From Faecalibacterium sp. UBA1762 (GTDB taxonomy: Bacteria; Bacillota; Clostridia; Oscillospirales; Ruminococcaceae), in contig DCHC01000020.1 of assembly GCA_002314755.1 (NCBI GenBank), positions 1-21,252 on the forward strand: 21,252 nucleotides of DNA, in the 5' to 3' direction. The notes under the pieces are model-generated. The model worked only from the letters and a program-made list of their open reading frames with translations. It did not search any database and was not told the origin of the DNA. The position numbers and the translations under genes are program-made. Positions 1 through 7,508 of the stretch are shown one piece after another (position 1 is the first letter of the stretch; each line of letters opens with the position of its first letter).

Positions 1-524
1 AGAATTTCGCATTCTTCCACATTGTTGTGGCAGATTCACGCTCACCCCGTGATGGTCGTTACATCGAGCAGATCGGTTCCTACAACCCCAACACCAACCC
101 TGCAACTATCGTTCTCAACTTCGAGAAGGCTCTTGCTTGGGTGAAGGTCGGTGCAGAACCCACTCTCACCGCTCGCCGCATCCTCTCTTATGAGGGCGTT
201 CTCCTTCGCCACCACCTCGACGGCGGTGTCGCAAAGGGTGCTCTCACACAGGAGCAGGCCGATGCCAAGTTCAACGACTGGAAAGCTCAGCAGGCCGCAA
301 AGATTGAAGCCAAGAAGACTGGCGTGAAGAACGCTGCCATCGAGGCAAAGAAGGCTGCCAAGGCTGAGGAAACCAAGGTAAATGCCGCCCGTGCGGAGGC
401 CATCGCCAAGAAGGCCGCCGAGCTCGCTGCAGCTCAGGCTGCACAGGCTGCCGAGGCTGCTGCCGCAGAGGAAGCTCCCGCAGAGGAGGCCGCTGCTGCT
501 GAGGAAGCTCCCGCAGAGGCATAA
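1..524 (+). CDS. rpsP: Small ribosomal subunit protein bS16, 5' end missing
   Basis: bS16 binds 16S rRNA and helps assemble the 30S body. The frame is open from base 3 (NFAFFHIVVADS...), so the true start lies left of the window; the GTG at 27 is an internal Val. The core shows the family pattern: ADSRSPRDGRYIE, then IGSYNPNTNPATI, then the ALAWVKVGAEPT...ARRILSYEGVLLRHHL segment. After the core comes a tail of about 80 residues made almost only of Ala, Lys and Glu, ending in repeated EEAPAEE units. A long tail of this kind is typical of Bacteroidetes bS16 and absent from the short versions of most other phyla. The stop codon overlaps the rimM start by one base (TAATG), so the two are probably co-transcribed and translationally coupled. 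Confidence 0.95.
   Translation, partial: NFAFFHIVVADSRSPRDGRYIEQIGSYNPNTNPATIVLNFEKALAWVKVGAEPTLTARRILSYEGVLLRHHLDGGVAKGALTQEQADAKFNDWKAQQAAKIEAKKTGVKNAAIEAKKAAKAEETKVNAARAEAIAKKAAELAAAQAAQAAEAAAAEEAPAEEAAAAEEAPAEA
468..519 (+). repeat. Direct repeat in the rpsP tail
   Basis: A 19-base unit beginning GAGGAAGCTCCC occurs at 468-486 and again, identical, at 501-519. The 33-base period (11 codons) keeps the frame. It encodes the repeated EEAPAE segment at the end of bS16. This suggests the tail grew by in-frame duplication, and its length may vary between relatives. Confidence 0.8.
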
Positions 525-1003
525 TGCTCCAGATTGCCAAGGTCCTCAAGTCCAACGGCACCGATGGAGACATTCTCATTGGATTGTTCGACATCGACAT
601 AGAGCAAATCGACACCAAGGAACCGGTATTCATTGAATTCGATGGATTGCCGGTTCCATTTTTCTTTGAATCCCTCAAGCCAAAAGGCAACAACAAGGCG
701 ATAGCGCACATCACCGACGTTGACAATCTCGAAGATGCCGAAGAGATAGTGGGAAGGGCAGTCTTCGCCGACTACTTCGAAGAAGAAGAAACTGAAGACG
801 ACTTCACCGGCTGGACAGTTTTCGACGGCAAGTGCAAGATAGGAGTCGTGACCGGCCTCGAACCAATCCCTGGCAATCCCTGCCTCGATGTGGACGTGAA
901 CGGCTCGGAGGTCCTGATACCTCTTCATGAAGACTTCGTGGTCAGCATTGACGAGAAATCAAAGACCCTTGTCCTCAATCTGCCGGAGGGACTGGTTTCA
1001 TAA
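524..1003 (+). CDS. rimM: Ribosome maturation factor RimM
   Basis: RimM is a 30S assembly factor that helps mature the 16S rRNA 3' domain and binds uS19 in characterised species. The 159-residue product has the usual two-part layout. The N-terminal barrel (about 1-85) contains PVFIEFDGLPVPFFFES and the DVDNLEDAEEIVGRAVFAD segment. The C-terminal PRC-barrel (about 93-159) contains GWTVFDG, GVVTGLEPIPGNPCLDVDV and LIPLHEDFVVSID, ending in NLPEGLVS. The start overlaps the rpsP stop by one base, and an rpsP-rimM pair is a widespread arrangement. The 3' end overlaps the convergent comM end by 6 bp. The long acidic stretch EEEETEDD near residue 87 is a linker. Identification is firm from pattern and context. 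Confidence 0.92.
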   Translation: MLQIAKVLKSNGTDGDILIGLFDIDIEQIDTKEPVFIEFDGLPVPFFFESLKPKGNNKAIAHITDVDNLEDAEEIVGRAVFADYFEEEETEDDFTGWTVFDGKCKIGVVTGLEPIPGNPCLDVDVNGSEVLIPLHEDFVVSIDEKSKTLVLNLPEGLVS

Positions 1004-2596
1004 GGAAAAAGTCTTTTCCCTGTCGAGGAAGCGGTATCCCGCCGCTTCGGAAATGTGTCTGGGCTGAAGCTCGGGCACGTTCCGTCCTGTAGCAGCACTC
1101 TCGAGGTCGGCGATGGTGCGGGCCACCCGGATAATACGGAAATACGCCCTCATAGACAGGTTCATCTTCTCCATAATCTGCCCGAGAGTATCGCGGCAGG
1201 CCTGGTTGAGGCGGCAGTATTTCTCAATCTGCCGGTTGCTCATCTCGGCATTTGTCATTGTCGGCAGCCCCTCTGCCCTGTCCGGGGCGAAGCGCATTTT
1301 CTGAATGATTCTGGCCTTCAGCACCCTTGCCGCTACCGCTTCGCTGCTTTCCGACTTGCCGGACTTCAGGATGCGGTCCGAACTGACCCGGCGCAAAAAC
1401 AGATGAATATCAATCCGGTCCATAATGGGGCCTGACAGCCGTGAGATGTAATTCAGGCGCTGGGCCGGAGTACAGGTACAGCGGTCACTATCGCCCCAAT
1501 AACCACAGGGGCAGGGATTGGATGCTGCCACGAGCATGAACGAAGCCGGATACTCCAACTTGCACTTAAGTCGTGAAATCGTCACCTTCCTGTCTTCGAG
1601 AGGAGCCCTCAGCATTTCTATCACGCTGCGTGGCATCTGAGCCATCTCGTCCACGAACAGCACCCCATTGTGTGCGAGTGTCACCTCGCCGGGACTGATG
1701 TTGTCCCCTCCGCCTCCACCGACAATCGCCGTAGCGGAAGCGGTGCAGTGAGGAGCCCTGAACGGACGCTCCTTCATCAATCCGCAGTCCGGATCGTGCT
1801 TGCCGCATATGGAGTATATCTTGCTGGTGACAAGAGATTCTTCGGCAGTCATAGGTGGGAGGATCCCTGCCATTGCCTTGGCGAGCGAACTTTTTCCCGA
1901 GCCCGGGCTGCCCAGGAGAATGACGTTGTGGTTGCCAGCTGCGGCGATTTCCATCCCGCGTTTCGCCCCTTCCTGCCCGATGATATCAGAAAAATCGATG
2001 ATGTCCGACTGCTTCTGTTCACGATGCTTCTGCCTTTGCAGTTTCCTGTAGAGTTGGGAATTGCACACCAGCAGGTCCGACGGGTCCTCCTTCTCCTCAA
2101 GGATCTTCACAACTTCATCCAACGTGCTCACACTGAACACGTTGATATCCTTGAATTCGGTGGCCTCGAGTGCGGACTGCTCCGGCAGTATTATGCCGGA
2201 AAGACCTTCCGACCTGGCCAGTTCCGCATATGGTAGCGCCCCCGGGACGGGCCTCACGCTGCCGTTCAGTCCGAGTTCTCCCATCACCATATATTTTTCC
2301 AGACCCAAAAGGTCCCGCTGCCCCGAAGCGGCTATGATGCCCAGAGCAATCGGGACATCGTATCCGCTCCCGCTCTTGTGAAGGTCGGCCGGAGCCAGAT
2401 TTACAACTATTCTCTTGCCAGGGACGCGGTAGCCGAGCGACTCAAGGGCTGTGGTGGTGCGCAGGAGGCTCTCCTTGACTGCGATATCTGCCAGTCCCAC
2501 GAGATGGATTCCGATGCCGTTGTTCACATCCACTTCTACGGTCACCTTCACTGCTTCTATCCCTATGCACTTGGCACTGATGATTCTTATCAACAT
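998..2596 (-). CDS. comM: ComM/YifB-type AAA+ ATPase (Mg-chelatase-like)
   Basis: This is a YifB/ComM family protein. Characterised ComM (Vibrio) is a hexameric helicase that promotes branch migration during natural transformation; most family members are untested. The 532-residue product has an N-terminal ChlI-like domain (about 1-165, with GLADIAVKESLLR and GYDVPIALGI). The AAA+ core has Walker A GSPGSGKS at 229-236, the FRAPH motif near 279-283 and Walker B LFVDE at 313-317. A four-Cys cluster (362, 364, 373, 375) and GPIMDRIDIHL follow, then a C-terminal Mg-chelatase domain. I placed the start at the ATG at 2596 (MLIRIISAKC), because this is where family similarity begins; the frame runs open upstream but reads into the divergent tsaE. 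Its end overlaps rimM by 6 bp. Confidence 0.92.
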   Translation of the reverse strand: MLIRIISAKCIGIEAVKVTVEVDVNNGIGIHLVGLADIAVKESLLRTTTALESLGYRVPGKRIVVNLAPADLHKSGSGYDVPIALGIIAASGQRDLLGLEKYMVMGELGLNGSVRPVPGALPYAELARSEGLSGIILPEQSALEATEFKDINVFSVSTLDEVVKILEEKEDPSDLLVCNSQLYRKLQRQKHREQKQSDIIDFSDIIGQEGAKRGMEIAAAGNHNVILLGSPGSGKSSLAKAMAGILPPMTAEESLVTSKIYSICGKHDPDCGLMKERPFRAPHCTASATAIVGGGGGDNISPGEVTLAHNGVLFVDEMAQMPRSVIEMLRAPLEDRKVTISRLKCKLEYPASFMLVAASNPCPCGYWGDSDRCTCTPAQRLNYISRLSGPIMDRIDIHLFLRRVSSDRILKSGKSESSEAVAARVLKARIIQKMRFAPDRAEGLPTMTNAEMSNRQIEKYCRLNQACRDTLGQIMEKMNLSMRAYFRIIRVARTIADLESAATGRNVPELQPRHISEAAGYRFLDREKTFSL

Positions 2597-2611
2597 AATC
2601 CTATTCTTTAT

Positions 2612-2619
2612 TATCTTTG
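2612..2619 (+). promoter_or_regulatory. Possible Bacteroidetes -7 box for tsaE
   Basis: TATCTTTG matches the Bacteroidetes TAnnTTTG -7 element and ends 8 bases before the tsaE ATG, which would give a very short leader. I see no clear -33 TTTG partner at the expected distance, so this is weak. The whole gap to divergent comM is only 31 bp. Confidence 0.25.
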
Positions 2620-2627
2620 CGTTCAAA

Positions 2628-3053
2628 ATGAAACATTCAATCCAAATCAAAAGCCTTGACGGGCTCGAAACTGCCGCCCGCGAATTCCTGAAGCAGATCG
2701 GCAATCATAAAATCATCGCTCTCTATGGTAGGATGGGCGCCGGCAAGACAACATTCACCACAGCTGTGAGCAAGGTTCTCGGAGTGAACGAAGATGCCGT
2801 AAGTTCCCCCACGTTCGCCATTGTCAACGAGTATCGCACTGCCACTGGAGAACCGATGTTCCATTTCGACTTCTACCGGATTGAGTCAATCCGTGAGGCT
2901 CTCGACATAGGATTCTATGACTATATCGACAGCGGTTACCTCTGCATTATGGAATGGCCGGAGAATATCGGGGATATCCTGCCCGAGGAAACGCTCAAGG
3001 TAGCCGTAGAGGTTGGTGACGGTGATGCCAGGACAATCAGTTGGGAGGACTGA
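2628..3053 (+). CDS. tsaE: tRNA t6A biosynthesis ATPase TsaE
   Basis: TsaE is the P-loop ATPase that, with TsaB and TsaD, supports formation of t6A at position 37 of ANN-decoding tRNAs. The 141-residue product is of normal length. It has Walker A GRMGAGKT at 34-41, the switch-like SSPTFAIVNEY at 59-69, HFDFYRI at 79-85 and the EWPEN motif at 109-113; all are family hallmarks. The start at ATG 2628 was chosen because upstream residues in the same frame fall inside comM and do not resemble TsaE. It is divergent from comM with a 31-bp gap. Its last 17 bases overlap the end of the convergent lipoprotein gene. Confidence 0.93.
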   Translation: MKHSIQIKSLDGLETAAREFLKQIGNHKIIALYGRMGAGKTTFTTAVSKVLGVNEDAVSSPTFAIVNEYRTATGEPMFHFDFYRIESIREALDIGFYDYIDSGYLCIMEWPENIGDILPEETLKVAVEVGDGDARTISWED

Positions 3054-4248
3054 GCAGGACTTCCACTCCCGTAATATATCCATTCATATCGAGTTCAGTA
3101 TCTTTGCCGTTAATGCGAAGCAGAGGCTTCCCGGTGTCGCTTTTGGGCGAGAGTCCGACATACAGGACCCCATCCGCCCAGCCCATACATGACCTGGAAA
3201 AGTAATGGTATCCGTCATAATACGCTGGAGAGACAACTGCCGTCCCGCAGTCTGTATATAGGTGATAATCTCCTGGAGGATAGGTCGTTATTTCTTTTGT
3301 GTCAAGGTTCATGGCAATGAAGCTTTTACCTGCCGCAGTCCCGTTCCTTTTGTTCACGTTCCCAAGCGCAAAAGCCTTTCCCTCCACGTTGAATAATATG
3401 CACTCCTCCCAATTGTAGGTGGTTCCGATAAGTGAAGTGGCGTTGCCGTCATAGTAGTAAAACCCGATGTCCGATGTTCGCCTTACGCCCAGAAGACGCC
3501 CTCCGATGACTCTGATGTCATCGTAGGAAGTTCCCAGAAGGGTGCTGTCCCGCCCGTTTTTCACGATGTGCGAATAACGGTTGCCGCCTTCGTCAACGTT
3601 GTAGGCGAACCAGACGGCTTCGGAGTCTTCGTACAGGGCGCCGGTCCCGGGGTATGAGGAGTCGGCGAAAGAACCCAGCACCGTCCCTTTCATGCTTTCG
3701 AAGACAATGACCCCGTTCCTGCGTAAGCAGAAACCTTTGCCGGAGCGGTGCATGCCGAGCGTCCAGATGCTGTCCTGTTTTTTGACAAGTCCCAGAAGGA
3801 ATTCCCTGTCATCGAATGTGAGGATGGTCTCGCCATCCATTTTGATGAAGGTGCTGGAGGCCGAAGAGAATTCAGTGAACAGGTGGCCATTGATAAGGTG
3901 ATGCGTGTCAGGGTCTGTGCTTGCACATTCGTTGTATCCTGTCGGTATCGAGAATTCCTCCACCACGTTCTTGAACAGCACAATCTCTCCTCGCGCGATT
4001 CCGAGTCCGGTGTCCCGCTGCCAGTCATATTCTCCCGGTGTCCGCACGCCGCATATATACAGAATGGTGTCGGGAGGAATGGATGGTGTCGTCTTGCCGT
4101 TGCCATTATCTTCGTCATAGTGAGACGGAAAGTCGGGAGATATAACCTGAGACCGCGGGCGGTTGAGGGGGTAATCCCAACCGACCGGGTCGCAGGCGGC
4201 CGATATGACACAGGCCAGAACCAAATAATAACAAACTTTTTCTCTCAT
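3037..4248 (-). CDS. Hypothetical lipoprotein, possibly beta-propeller-like
   Basis: I do not recognise the family. The 403-residue product begins with a short charged end and a hydrophobic stretch, then VISAAC with Cys at residue 19, a good lipobox for signal peptidase II. A low-complexity Pro/Asn/Gly linker (about 25-58) follows. The rest is rich in Gly, Tyr, Asp and Trp and is probably mostly beta strand. Loosely similar stretches (LLGTSYDDIRVIGGRLLGV and LIGTTYNWEECILFNVEGKA) hint at blade-like repeats of about 45 residues, but this is only a reading by eye. It is likely periplasmic or at the surface. The start ATG at 4248 immediately precedes the signal peptide. It lies downstream of, and codirectional with, the sigma/barrel unit, but a terminator separates them. 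Its end overlaps tsaE by 17 bp. Confidence 0.7.
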   Translation of the reverse strand: MREKVCYYLVLACVISAACDPVGWDYPLNRPRSQVISPDFPSHYDEDNGNGKTTPSIPPDTILYICGVRTPGEYDWQRDTGLGIARGEIVLFKNVVEEFSIPTGYNECASTDPDTHHLINGHLFTEFSSASSTFIKMDGETILTFDDREFLLGLVKKQDSIWTLGMHRSGKGFCLRRNGVIVFESMKGTVLGSFADSSYPGTGALYEDSEAVWFAYNVDEGGNRYSHIVKNGRDSTLLGTSYDDIRVIGGRLLGVRRTSDIGFYYYDGNATSLIGTTYNWEECILFNVEGKAFALGNVNKRNGTAAGKSFIAMNLDTKEITTYPPGDYHLYTDCGTAVVSPAYYDGYHYFSRSCMGWADGVLYVGLSPKSDTGKPLLRINGKDTELDMNGYITGVEVLLSPPN

Positions 4249-4270
4249 AAGAAACTGACCGCAAGGAACG

Positions 4271-4308
4271 AAAAAACCACCGGAATGACGTGGTCAAACA
4301 GGTGGTTT
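4271..4308 (-). terminator. Intrinsic terminator after the sigma/barrel unit
   Basis: On the minus strand, AAACCACC (4308-4301) pairs perfectly with GGTGGTTT (4281-4274) around a 19-base loop, and the arm runs into a T tract (4276-4271). It sits 36 bases past the stop codon of the barrel gene. A shorter alternative hairpin (ACCAC/GTGGT, 4276-4280 with 4290-4294) lies inside the same region. Confidence 0.7.
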
Positions 4309-4343
4309 GAAAAAAGAATATATGTTTTATAGGTTAAATAGCC

Positions 4344-5522
4344 TTAGAGGTTGAATCTGAGACCGGCATTGAAGTTCATCATCAGCGGACGTTCCGTTCG
4401 GATGCTCTTTGGCTGCGAGCAGTAGAAGTAATAGTTCACGCCCGGATCGAGGTATAGGCCGAGTTGGTCCGTGAGACGGAATTGCACGCCTATACCTGCC
4501 CCAATCGAGAACTGCGGGTTTGGCACGCGGATGTGCTGAACTCTTGTCTCGCCTCCGGCTGTAGGACGGAAGTCCAACCTGTTGGACACGCACAATTCGC
4601 CTTCGAAGCCTCCGTAGGCATAGAACTTGATTGCCTGGTTGTCGACGACATCATAGAATACCCGGACAGGAATACCAATATAGTGGATATTGTTGCGGAC
4701 ACTCCCTGTCTCCGGGAAATAGGAACCTGCTGCTGTGAACGTGCCGTCGAATGTCCTGGTCAGGAGGGAATAGTCAATGCCCGTGCCGATATATAGCCTT
4801 GGGATAATGTTGAAGCGGATTCCGACTCCGATGGTGAAAGGAATGCCGTAGCTGGAGTTACTGGTCTCCGTGATGACGTCGGTGGATGGAGCGATTGGTG
4901 AGCCGCTGCTCATCGACGATGAACCGAGCCCCCTGGAACCGTTTCCTCCTACTGAGCCGTTGAATGTCAATTGCGCTTTCCTGGCATTTTCCATCCTGTG
5001 CTGCTCCATCTCAATTGCGGCGAAAGGATCGGCCTGAGGTTCTTCAGTAACATACTGCTTTTCAACAGCGGTCGCAGACTCTTCGGCTGTTGCCGGTTCA
5101 TCAACGACTGCCTGTCCTTCGGGAATCGCGGGCTCTGCCACTGTTACCAGCGCATCTTCCGAAGGGGTCACGGCAATTACTGCTGCTGCCTTTCTGACTT
5201 CGGGAATCCTGGCTTCTGCAACCAGGCTGGGCCCGTTCCCTTCGAAGGTGCCGGCTTCCGACTGCACGAACTCCACATTCTCCACGGCTTCTGCAATCTG
5301 TGAAGGTGCCGCCACTTCACGGCTCCTGTCGGATGTGCCAATGAAGAATATGCCGGTGGCAAGCGCAGCGAAGGCAAGTCCTATGCCGGCCCATCTCCAC
5401 ACGGGGGAGGAGGTTGGAGCGGCTGCAGCGTCGAGACGCGACGACACGGATGACCACACTCGTGAAGGAACTTCTTCCTCCGCGTCGTGCATGATAGCCT
5501 TTATTTGTTTGTCGTCAAGCAT
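4344..5522 (-). CDS. Membrane-anchored outer-membrane-type beta-barrel protein, ECF-sigma partner
   Basis: The 392-residue product has four parts. Residues 1-42 are a charged, cytoplasm-like segment (DDKQIKAIMHDAEEEVPSRVWSSVSSRLD). Residues 43-62 form one hydrophobic helix (WRWAGIGLAFAALATGIFFIG). Residues 63-220 are a long Ala/Glu/Pro/Val-rich linker. Residues 225-392 alternate like an outer-membrane barrel domain (GIPFTIGVGIRFNIIPRLYIGTGIDYSLL..., ending NFNAGLRFNL). No cleavable signal peptide is seen. It starts one base after the stop of an ECF sigma gene, so translational coupling is likely. The N-terminal part could bind the sigma factor, as anti-sigma proteins do, but no zinc-binding HxxxCxxC motif is present and this role is inference. 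The pairing is common in Bacteroidales, where such proteins are annotated only as barrel-domain proteins. Confidence 0.75.
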   Translation of the reverse strand: MLDDKQIKAIMHDAEEEVPSRVWSSVSSRLDAAAAPTSSPVWRWAGIGLAFAALATGIFFIGTSDRSREVAAPSQIAEAVENVEFVQSEAGTFEGNGPSLVAEARIPEVRKAAAVIAVTPSEDALVTVAEPAIPEGQAVVDEPATAEESATAVEKQYVTEEPQADPFAAIEMEQHRMENARKAQLTFNGSVGGNGSRGLGSSSMSSGSPIAPSTDVITETSNSSYGIPFTIGVGIRFNIIPRLYIGTGIDYSLLTRTFDGTFTAAGSYFPETGSVRNNIHYIGIPVRVFYDVVDNQAIKFYAYGGFEGELCVSNRLDFRPTAGGETRVQHIRVPNPQFSIGAGIGVQFRLTDQLGLYLDPGVNYYFYCSQPKSIRTERPLMMNFNAGLRFNL

Positions 5523-5523
5523 C

Positions 5524-6084
5524 TCAATACTTTTCTTTTATCTTGTTTTGCAGCATTGTCCTCGCTCTTTGCAATTGCGAGCGGGATGTGTTCTCAGTTA
5601 TGCCGAGAGCCTCACCTATCTCCTTGTGGTTGTAGCCTTCAATCACATACATGTTGAAGACCGTCCTGAACCCGGGTGGCAGCGTAGATATCATGCTGAG
5701 CAATTCCCCGTATCCTATCTGCTGGGTCGGAGACGGGTCATCAGCCCTGACGTTCCATGCGGCATTCACGTCTTCGCTCTGCCGCAGGATGTCCTTACGC
5801 CGCAAGGACATCAATGCCGTATTGACAAAGATCTTTCGCGCCCAGCCCTCGAACGACCCTTCGCCGGTGTAGGTGTCGAGCTTTGAAAAAAGCGTCACGA
5901 ACCCGTCCTGAAGCACGTCTTCAGCCGAATCCCTGTCTCCCATGTATCGCAGACACACCGCGAACATCTTGCCGGACAGGCTGTCGAATATGGCTTTTTG
6001 CGCACGTCTGTCTCCCTTGGCGGCATCGGCCACCTGGGAGGAAACGTCAGTATTAAGATGCTTTTTGTTCCCAAAAAGTTGCAT
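5524..6084 (-). CDS. ECF-type RNA polymerase sigma factor
   Basis: This is a sigma-70 family, extracytoplasmic-function sigma factor of 186 residues, normal for the group. Region 2 lies at about 24-92 (GDRRAQKAIFDSLSGKMFAVCLRYMGD, then AEDVLQDGFVTLF and GSFEGWARKIFVNTAL). Region 4 lies at about 128-180 (LLSMISTLPPGFRTVFNMYVIEGYNHKEIGEALGI, then SRSQLQRARTML), which carries the helix-turn-helix. The start is the ATG at 6084; a TTG two codons upstream is less likely. The next gene begins one base after the stop, which points to a co-expressed membrane partner. The target regulon cannot be read from this window. It is divergent from the TPR gene over 74 bp. Confidence 0.93.
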   Translation of the reverse strand: MQLFGNKKHLNTDVSSQVADAAKGDRRAQKAIFDSLSGKMFAVCLRYMGDRDSAEDVLQDGFVTLFSKLDTYTGEGSFEGWARKIFVNTALMSLRRKDILRQSEDVNAAWNVRADDPSPTQQIGYGELLSMISTLPPGFRTVFNMYVIEGYNHKEIGEALGITENTSRSQLQRARTMLQNKIKEKY

Positions 6085-6134
6085 CTTCAACAGTATTATT
6101 GCGTAAAATTAGCAAAAAGTCTGTCAAAAAGCAC

Positions 6135-6142
6135 TATTTTTG
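6135..6142 (+). promoter_or_regulatory. Possible Bacteroidetes -7 box for the TPR-envC unit
   Basis: TATTTTTG fits TAnnTTTG and lies 16 bases before the ATG at 6159, a plausible leader length. A TTG at 6099-6101 is too far upstream to be a confident -33 partner. The divergent sigma gene has a near match on the other strand (TAATTTTA), one base off. Confidence 0.35.
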
Positions 6143-6158
6143 TAGGTAAACAAAGCCT

Positions 6159-7508
6159 ATGCGCAGACTTTTTTCAATCATTCCGGCAGTATTCTTCTGC
6201 TTTTCCCTTTCCGCCCAGACACTGAACGAAAAAACGGCTGTGGAGAACGGCCTGATTGATGTTGTCAAGAAGATGACACTCGGACAAGAACCATCTTCCA
6301 TCAAGTCTGACCTGCTCAAGCTCGCTGCAAAAGACAGCACGGATGATGCCGTCCGGTACTACCTCGCAATCTGCGAGTTGTCGCTCGGTGACGTGCCCGC
6401 CGCAGAGGTGGCCATTTCGAAGGCCTGCGCCCTCGATCCCTCGAACGACGACTATCAGGAGATGCTGGCCAGGATATATGCCGGCACCAACCGTGCCCAG
6501 AAAGCATCTGACATCTATCTTTCCCTGCTTGAGTCAAAACCCGGCAAATATCGCGGCGCCCTGACTCTCACGATGCTGGCAGAGAAATATATGTACCAGC
6601 GCCAGGATTCTCTTGCTCTCGCCAATTACGAAGCAGCCCTCGAATACGATCCGGAATATGCTCCGGCCATTCTTGGCAAGGCTGAAATATTCAGGATGAG
6701 CGGCAATCTGGCCGCATACTTCTCGCAGATACGCTCCTATACGTCCAATCCGCTGACCGATTCCTACACCAAGTGCAGTTATCTGGACGAGCTGACAAAA
6801 CATATCGATGGCAGGACCTATCAGGTGTGGCACTCGCAGCTGGATTCGCTCATCAACGACTGCGTGGTCACACACCCGGAAGACAGCAGCGCCCTCAAGC
6901 TGGCTGGGAGATGGTTCTACGGTACAGGGGACAAGGCTCGCGGGGAGAAGCTTTTTGCTGATTTCCTGAGGCTTTATCCCGAATGCCCGGAGGCTCATTT
7001 CATCAATCTTTCGCTTCTTCAGGAGAAAGGAGACACGGAGGGAATGATCAGGGAATGTGAGCAGCTTCTCGCCATTGCCGGAGACGACAGGGAGCAAAAA
7101 CTCTCTGCCCTCATCATAATGGGAGACTGCTATTACAAGATAGGCGATATCAAATCTGCCTTTGCCTGCTACGAAAAAGCCCTCAAGATAGACCCGAACG
7201 ACCTGTCCGTGCTCAACAACTATGCATACTTCCTCTGCCTCGAGGGCAAGAAACTCTCCAAGGCTGAGAAAATGAGCAAGGTGGCGGTGGAGAAGGAGCC
7301 GGACAATGCTACATATCTGGACACCTACGGCTGGATCCTGCACCTCCGAGGCAAGAACAAGGAGGCGAAGCCATACTTCAAGCATGCGATGCTCTATGGC
7401 GGCAAGGAGAACAAGGAGGTCCTATTCCATTATGCCGCAGTCCTGGAAGCATTGGGAGAGAAGGAACTTTCTTCATATTACAAAGGTCTCGCGGAGAGCA
7501 AACAATGA
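6159..7508 (+). CDS. Secreted tetratricopeptide-repeat protein
   Basis: The 449-residue product has a signal peptide (MRRLFSIIPAVFFCFSLSAQ, cleavage near residue 20), so it is exported. TPR-like helix pairs occur at about 60-160 (AVRYYLAICELSLGDVPAAEVAISKACALDPS; DIYLSLLESKPG; ALANYEAALEYDPEYAPAILG). A canonical set occurs at about 310-445 (MGDCYYKIGDIKSAFACYEKALKIDPNDLSVLNNYAYFL; DTYGWILHLRGKNKEAKPYFKHAM). The central part is also helical but less regular. It probably acts as a periplasmic scaffold. Its stop overlaps the envC-like start by 4 bp (ATGA), tying it to cell-wall remodelling at division. In other Bacteroidetes a TPR gene near envC is often followed by a DUF4292 lipoprotein gene (from memory); none lies between them here. 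Confidence 0.85.
   Translation: MRRLFSIIPAVFFCFSLSAQTLNEKTAVENGLIDVVKKMTLGQEPSSIKSDLLKLAAKDSTDDAVRYYLAICELSLGDVPAAEVAISKACALDPSNDDYQEMLARIYAGTNRAQKASDIYLSLLESKPGKYRGALTLTMLAEKYMYQRQDSLALANYEAALEYDPEYAPAILGKAEIFRMSGNLAAYFSQIRSYTSNPLTDSYTKCSYLDELTKHIDGRTYQVWHSQLDSLINDCVVTHPEDSSALKLAGRWFYGTGDKARGEKLFADFLRLYPECPEAHFINLSLLQEKGDTEGMIRECEQLLAIAGDDREQKLSALIIMGDCYYKIGDIKSAFACYEKALKIDPNDLSVLNNYAYFLCLEGKKLSKAEKMSKVAVEKEPDNATYLDTYGWILHLRGKNKEAKPYFKHAMLYGGKENKEVLFHYAAVLEALGEKELSSYYKGLAESKQ

Noticed and set aside
434..928. Minus-strand reading frame of about 160 codons across rpsP/rimM
   Set aside because: It lies antisense to two well-supported genes, its residues mirror the Ala/Glu tail and acidic codons, and no start signal or family pattern is seen.
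6534..7385. Minus-strand reading frame of about 280 codons inside the TPR gene
   Set aside because: It is fully antisense to a clear TPR protein in a codon-biased region and shows no recognisable domain.
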